Of a stretch of 46,569 bases of DNA, positions 39,483-46,569 are shown piece by piece. The DNA lies in NCBI RefSeq assembly GCF_012933655.1, contig NZ_JABBJJ010000057.1:1-46569 (forward strand). The letters are read 5' to 3'. Made by a program: the position numbers and the translations under genes. The notes beneath the pieces were generated by a model that saw only the letters and a program-made list of their open reading frames with translations, was not told where the DNA came from and made no database searches. How positions within the stretch are numbered: the first letter of the stretch is position 1; every line of letters begins with the position of its first letter. This DNA comes from Pyxidicoccus fallax (GTDB taxonomy: Bacteria; Myxococcota; Myxococcia; Myxococcales; Myxococcaceae).

Positions 39483-40652
39483 TCAGGGGCGAACGTCAAA
39501 AGCGAAAATCTTCGAGGGGAAGCCGACGAAGCCGTCCGCGTCCACGGCCAGCACGCGCCAGAACCACTTGCCCTCGCCCAGGTCCGGCACCTCCAGCTCC
39601 GCGCCGCGGGCCTCGTAGGTGCGCACGCCCGCGGCGAAGTCCGCCGTGCGCGCCACCTCCACCCGGTACCTCCGCGCGCCGCTCACGGACGCCCACGTCA
39701 GCCTCGGCGCCACCGGGAAGGTGCCATCGCGCGGGTCCACCATCGTCGGCGCCACCAGCAGCGGGCGCGGCGGCTCGGGCGGGCCCTCGGGCAGCGCCCG
39801 CGAGCCGTAGCCCCCGACGACGTCCAGGTCGCCCTTCTTGGCGATGAACCCCACCCGGCCCTCCAGCGTCTCCAGCCGGGTGACGCCGTCCTCCTGCGCC
39901 GTGAAGCGGAACTGCGTGCCGCGCACACCGGCCACCGCGCCGCGCGTGCGCACCTCGAAGACGGAGCCATCGCCGCCAGCCGCCACGCGCGTCTCCACCG
40001 TGCCCTTCAGCAGCTCCAACTGCACCTTGCGCCGCAGGTTGGCCATCAGCTCCAGGGTGCCCAGCCGCACCAGGCTGTCCGCCAGCACCCGCACCGTGCT
40101 GCCGTCCGCGAGCACCAGCTCCGCGTGCGCGCCCGGACCGGTGAGCAGCAGCTCGCCCGTGTACAGCGCGTCACCCATCGTCCGCGGCCGCAGCTCCGCC
40201 TGGGCGGGGCCCGCGGACACGTCGCCGCTGGCCGCCCGCACGCGCGCCACCGCCGGCTGCGCGGGCCGCTCCACGTAGGCGAGCTGAAGCTGCCCGGGCT
40301 CGCCCGGCACGGCCGGAGGCGCCACCGCCGACACCCGCGTGCGCGGCACGCCCGCGGCCACCAGCACCTCCGCCGCCGCCTTCGCCACCGCGATGCCCTG
40401 GCCGTCCAGCCGCTCCGCGTCCGGCAGCCGCGCCGCCAGCGTCACCGAGCGGATGGCCGGCCTCGCCTGGAGCGCCGCCGCCACGTGCTGGAGGCAGGCC
40501 TCCGTCTCCGGGCCCTTCGGGGCGAGCGGCCGGCCCGTCACGATGCGGCCGCCCTCGAAGCGCACGCCGCCACAGGGCTCCCCGGTGTCCGCCGCCAGGG
40601 CGGGGGGGGCCACGAGCCCCAGCACCATCATCCACGCAGCAGCGCGCTTCAC
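39483..40652 (-). CDS. Periplasmic FecR-domain protein
   Basis: A 389-aa exported protein; its ATG overlaps the stop of the OmpA-like gene (ATGA). The signal peptide MKRAAAWMMVLGLVAPPALA is followed by a segment with BON/OmpA-like features, then the FecR domain (about 160-275): ELVLADGSTVRVLADSLVRL, KVQLELLKGTVETRVAAGGD and AVAGVRGTQFRFTAQEDGVT. The C-terminal part (PRLTWASVSGARRYRVEVAR and GEGKWFWRVLAVDADGFVGF) is fibronectin III-like. FecR domains normally relay from an outer-membrane receptor to a sigma factor, but no sigma factor is near. Placed between an OmpA-like protein and a CHASE2 protein, it may form an envelope sensor bridge. Confidence 0.85.
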   Translation of the reverse strand: MKRAAAWMMVLGLVAPPALAADTGEPCGGVRFEGGRIVTGRPLAPKGPETEACLQHVAAALQARPAIRSVTLAARLPDAERLDGQGIAVAKAAAEVLVAAGVPRTRVSAVAPPAVPGEPGQLQLAYVERPAQPAVARVRAASGDVSAGPAQAELRPRTMGDALYTGELLLTGPGAHAELVLADGSTVRVLADSLVRLGTLELMANLRRKVQLELLKGTVETRVAAGGDGSVFEVRTRGAVAGVRGTQFRFTAQEDGVTRLETLEGRVGFIAKKGDLDVVGGYGSRALPEGPPEPPRPLLVAPTMVDPRDGTFPVAPRLTWASVSGARRYRVEVARTADFAAGVRTYEARGAELEVPDLGEGKWFWRVLAVDADGFVGFPSKIFAFDVRP

Positions 40653-42586
40653 GGCGTGCCTCCCTTCGCCGATGGCTCGGCGACCTTCACGATGGTGAAC
40701 TCCACGCGCCGGTTGTTCTCACGCCCCTTCGGCGTCGCGTTGGTGTCCACCGGCTTCGACTCCCCGTGGCCCACCGCCTCCAGGCGCTCCGGCATGATGC
40801 CCTCCTTCACGAGGAAGGCACGCACGGTGTTGGCGCGGCGCTGCGACAGGTCCAGGTTGCTCTCCTCGGCCCCCTGGTCGTCCGTATGGCCCTCCACGCG
40901 CACCAGCAGCAGCTGGGGATTGGCCTTCAGCACCGAGACCACCTGCCGCAGCAGCGGGAAGGAGCGCTCGAGGAGGACGTCCTGGCCCGTGGCGAAGTAG
41001 ACCTTGTCCAGGATGACGATGCGCGAGCCGGTCACCTGCACCTGCGACGCGCCCTCGTCCGGGCACCCGTCCTCATCCTTCACGCCGTTGATGACCTCGG
41101 CCTCCAGCGGGCACGCATCCGCCGCGTCCGCCAGCCCGTCCTGGTCGTTGTCCGTCTCCGGGCAGCCATCCGCGTCCTCGAAGCCGTCCACGTCCTCGGC
41201 CACGGTGGGGCAGCGGTCCTCCGCGTCCGGCAGTCCGTCTCCGTCCGTGTCGGCGGGGGGAGGCGGCAGCGCCAGCGGCGCCGGAGCCTCGCCGGGCTGG
41301 CCATGGGTGGCCACCGGCTGCCACGCATCGGGGTCGTCCGGGCAGCCATCCGCGTCCAGGTACCCGTTGAACGTCTCCGGCTCGCCGGGGCACACGTCCG
41401 GGCCGTCGAGGATGCCGTCGCCGTCATCGTCCGGGTCGAGGCAGCCGTCGTCGTCCTGGAAGCCGTCGAAGTCCTCGGGCCCCGCCGCGCAGGCCGCGGC
41501 GAAGGGGGAGCGAGGCGTCCCGGCCGCCGGCGCGGACGAGGCCCACGACAGCCCCGCGAGCACGCGGAAGCCCGGCGTGCCATAGCCGCGCGAGAGGCCC
41601 GGCCCGGCGCCCACGTGCGCGCTCAGCCCCTGCCGGAAGCGGTACTTCAGCGCGCCGAGCACCTCCAGCGGGCGCTCCTCGGTGTCCGTCTCCTTCAGGC
41701 CCAGCGCGCCCGCCAGCGTGGCCTCCGCGGACAGCGCCTGTGTCAGCGGCACCTCCGCGCCCACGCCGTACGCCACCTCGTTGCCCACGCGCAGGTTGCG
41801 CATGAGCACCTCGGGCCGCAGGTTGAGGCCCACGTTGGCCAGCAGGCGCACGGACGTGCCGGCCCACTCGGCCACGAAGCGCGGCTGGAAGGTCATGTCG
41901 TCCGCGCCCAGGAACTTCGAGCCGCCCGAGGTGGGCAGCGTCACCGGCGCCGCGACGGCCAGGTGCAGGCCATTGCCGGTGGACAGCAGCCGCACCTTGG
42001 GCACCAGCCGCAGGTCGCCCACGCCCGTGGCCTTCACGCCGTTGGCGAACGTGGGGGAGATGGAGCCGGCCGGCTCGGACGTCGTGGTGGAGAGGGGCAG
42101 CGACACGCCCAGCTCCAACCGGTCGAAGAGGGCGACGGCGCCCATCAAGTCCACCGTGAACTGGCTGTCCACGACGCGGTAGAGGAACGCGTCCTCGCGC
42201 GGGTTCACCACGTTGAGCGGGTTGTCCGCGTAGTTGAGCGACAGCCCCAGGTTCCAGGCCTGGTGCGGCGCCACGCGCGCGCCGTGCAGGGCGAGCACGT
42301 CATACGCGCCCGGCCCCGGCTTGTACTGCTGCACGTCGATGCCCAGGGACGTTATCGGCTGGGCCAGGGCCGCGCCGGGAAGCGCCACCGCCATCACCAG
42401 CCCGGCCACCCACGCCGACAGCCGCCCGCGCAGCCTCGCCGCGAACGAGGCGATGGAGCCCGGGCCCGTGGGCATGAAGAAGTCGTCGTCCCCGTCGGGA
42501 GAGGGCGCCTCACCGGCGCCGTCCGCTGCGGGCTCGGTGGCCTTGGGGGCCTCTTCCCAGGTGTCCTGCGTACCGTTGCAAGTCAT
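40649..42586 (-). CDS. OmpA-family outer-membrane protein with thrombospondin type 3 repeats
   Basis: A 645-aa protein. The ATG at 42586 lies one base after the upstream stop, so translation is coupled; a later ATG at 42475 would give a shorter N-terminus before the signal-like helix SAWVAGLVMAVALPGAALAQ. Residues about 75-380 are beta-strand rich (LGLSLNYADNPLNVVNPRED, FVAEWAGTSVRLLANVGLNL), like an outer-membrane barrel. Then come Asp-rich TSP3 repeats (DGFQDDDGCLDPDDDGDGIL, DTDGDGLPDAEDRCP, DNDQDGLADAADACP) that bind calcium. The C-terminal OmpA domain (about 525-640) has VYFATGQDVL, VRVEGHTDDQG, SQRRANTVRAFLV and GRENNRRVEFTI, which grips peptidoglycan. Confidence 0.87.
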   Translation of the reverse strand: MTCNGTQDTWEEAPKATEPAADGAGEAPSPDGDDDFFMPTGPGSIASFAARLRGRLSAWVAGLVMAVALPGAALAQPITSLGIDVQQYKPGPGAYDVLALHGARVAPHQAWNLGLSLNYADNPLNVVNPREDAFLYRVVDSQFTVDLMGAVALFDRLELGVSLPLSTTTSEPAGSISPTFANGVKATGVGDLRLVPKVRLLSTGNGLHLAVAAPVTLPTSGGSKFLGADDMTFQPRFVAEWAGTSVRLLANVGLNLRPEVLMRNLRVGNEVAYGVGAEVPLTQALSAEATLAGALGLKETDTEERPLEVLGALKYRFRQGLSAHVGAGPGLSRGYGTPGFRVLAGLSWASSAPAAGTPRSPFAAACAAGPEDFDGFQDDDGCLDPDDDGDGILDGPDVCPGEPETFNGYLDADGCPDDPDAWQPVATHGQPGEAPAPLALPPPPADTDGDGLPDAEDRCPTVAEDVDGFEDADGCPETDNDQDGLADAADACPLEAEVINGVKDEDGCPDEGASQVQVTGSRIVILDKVYFATGQDVLLERSFPLLRQVVSVLKANPQLLLVRVEGHTDDQGAEESNLDLSQRRANTVRAFLVKEGIMPERLEAVGHGESKPVDTNATPKGRENNRRVEFTIVKVAEPSAKGGTP

Positions 42587-42587
42587 G

Positions 42588-43055
42588 TCATCGCGCCGCG
42601 GTGAGGAGTTCGGAGACGTGCCGGGCCAGGTCCGGCAGGGGCTGCGGCTTGGGCAGCACCAGGTCCACGCCGAGCGCCCGGGCCCGTGAGGAGATTTCCT
42701 GCGTGGCGAAGGCCGTCAGTAGCACCACCCGCGTCTCCGGCGCGAAGCGGCGCACGAAGTCCGCCAGCAGCAGCCCTTCCTCGGACTGCGTGCCGCTCAG
42801 CCGCAGGTCGCTGATGACCAGGTCGTACCGGCCCGTCGTCATCAGCCCCAGCGCCTCGTCCAGCGCCCGCGCCGAGTCCACGCGGTAGCCCGCGCTGGTG
42901 AAGAACTGCCCCAACACCCAGCACAGGGAGGACTCATCATCGACAATCAGCAGGTTCTGGGGGTTCTCGGGGGTCTGGGCCACGCCGTGGACATGAGCAA
43001 GCCCGGGGCCAGAAGGCGGCTCGGCACCGGGTCCAGGAAATTCCGGGGGATTCAC
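42588..43055 (-). CDS. Stand-alone receiver domain regulator
   Basis: A 155-aa response regulator without an output domain, from a GTG behind AGGGGCG. After a Pro/Gly-rich N-terminal 34 residues comes the receiver: NLLIVDDESSLCWVLGQFFT, acceptor Asp in LVISDLRLSGTQSEEGLLLA, switch Thr in VVLLTAFAT and Lys in VDLVLPKPQPLPDL. The loop after the Asp is longer than usual. It lies 25 bp after the sigma-54 activator and one base before the OmpA-like gene, so it may share the kinase's phosphate or be a phosphate sink. Confidence 0.85.
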   Translation of the reverse strand: MNPPEFPGPGAEPPSGPGLAHVHGVAQTPENPQNLLIVDDESSLCWVLGQFFTSAGYRVDSARALDEALGLMTTGRYDLVISDLRLSGTQSEEGLLLADFVRRFAPETRVVLLTAFATQEISSRARALGVDLVLPKPQPLPDLARHVSELLTAAR

Positions 43056-43080
43056 GGACGCCCCTGGCCGCCTGTCCAGC

Positions 43081-46562
<3,482 letters not shown>

Positions 46563-46569
46563 GAAGGGG

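Noticed and set aside
36142..39618. Rightward open frame of 1158 codons
   Set aside because: It crosses two well-supported leftward genes and their intergenic gap, with composition typical of antisense GC shadow.

Overview
The window is high-GC DNA that looks like a myxobacterium of the Cystobacterineae (Myxococcus, Archangium or Cystobacter type). The reasons are a complete aib/mvaS operon for alternative isovaleryl-CoA synthesis, a lipoprotein polymorphic toxin with an Imm52 partner, many hybrid histidine kinases, and a KilA-N/P63C protein. Positions 1-22 match a Nextera (Tn5) sequencing adapter with one mismatch, so the left end is a contig edge rather than biology.

Left end (1-3.5 kb): a cut-off ATP-grasp ligase (minus strand) diverges from a 226-aa peptide carrying eleven TTxxxGEE repeats. 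This is the TTxxxxEE core motif of plesiocin-type graspetides (omega-ester-linked RiPPs), here in an unusually long multi-core precursor. A clear terminator follows. Next come an Imm52-like immunity gene and its Tox-REase-5 lipoprotein toxin.

3.6-18.5 kb: flavin reductase domain protein, Fe superoxide dismutase, a hybrid kinase, then a signalling block (Rcp1-like receiver, receiver-PAS-kinase, PAS-kinase). After it lie the broken tail of an AI-2E family transporter, an MscS channel, two uncharacterised genes, a secreted sugar dehydrogenase with PKD and PA14 domains, a RelE/ParE-like protein and a secreted CARDB-like protein.

18.7-25.7 kb: aibR-aibA-aibB-aibC-mvaS on the minus strand, with a perfect 7-4-7 palindrome over the likely promoter, then a secreted dockerin-like protein and a PfkB sugar kinase.

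25.7-34.3 kb: an accessory island bounded by two direct copies of an about 98-bp IS66-derived end. It holds a PAAR(DUF4150)-AHH nuclease toxin with an Imm11-like partner, small lipoprotein and membrane genes, a KilA-N/P63C protein, broken genes, an AT-rich DUF4145 gene set into a truncated P-loop ATPase region, and a decayed IS66 element (tnpA, tnpB with a stop codon, truncated tnpC).

34.3-46.6 kb (all minus strand): an overlapping aspartyl/asparaginyl hydroxylase and sulfotransferase pair; a receiver-GAF-PAS protein with a degenerate GGDEF domain; and a tight block running from the right end: sensor kinase, NtrC-like sigma-54 activator, lone receiver, OmpA/TSP3 outer-membrane protein, FecR-domain protein and CHASE2 membrane protein. 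The overlaps suggest one transcription unit joining a two-component system to an envelope assembly.
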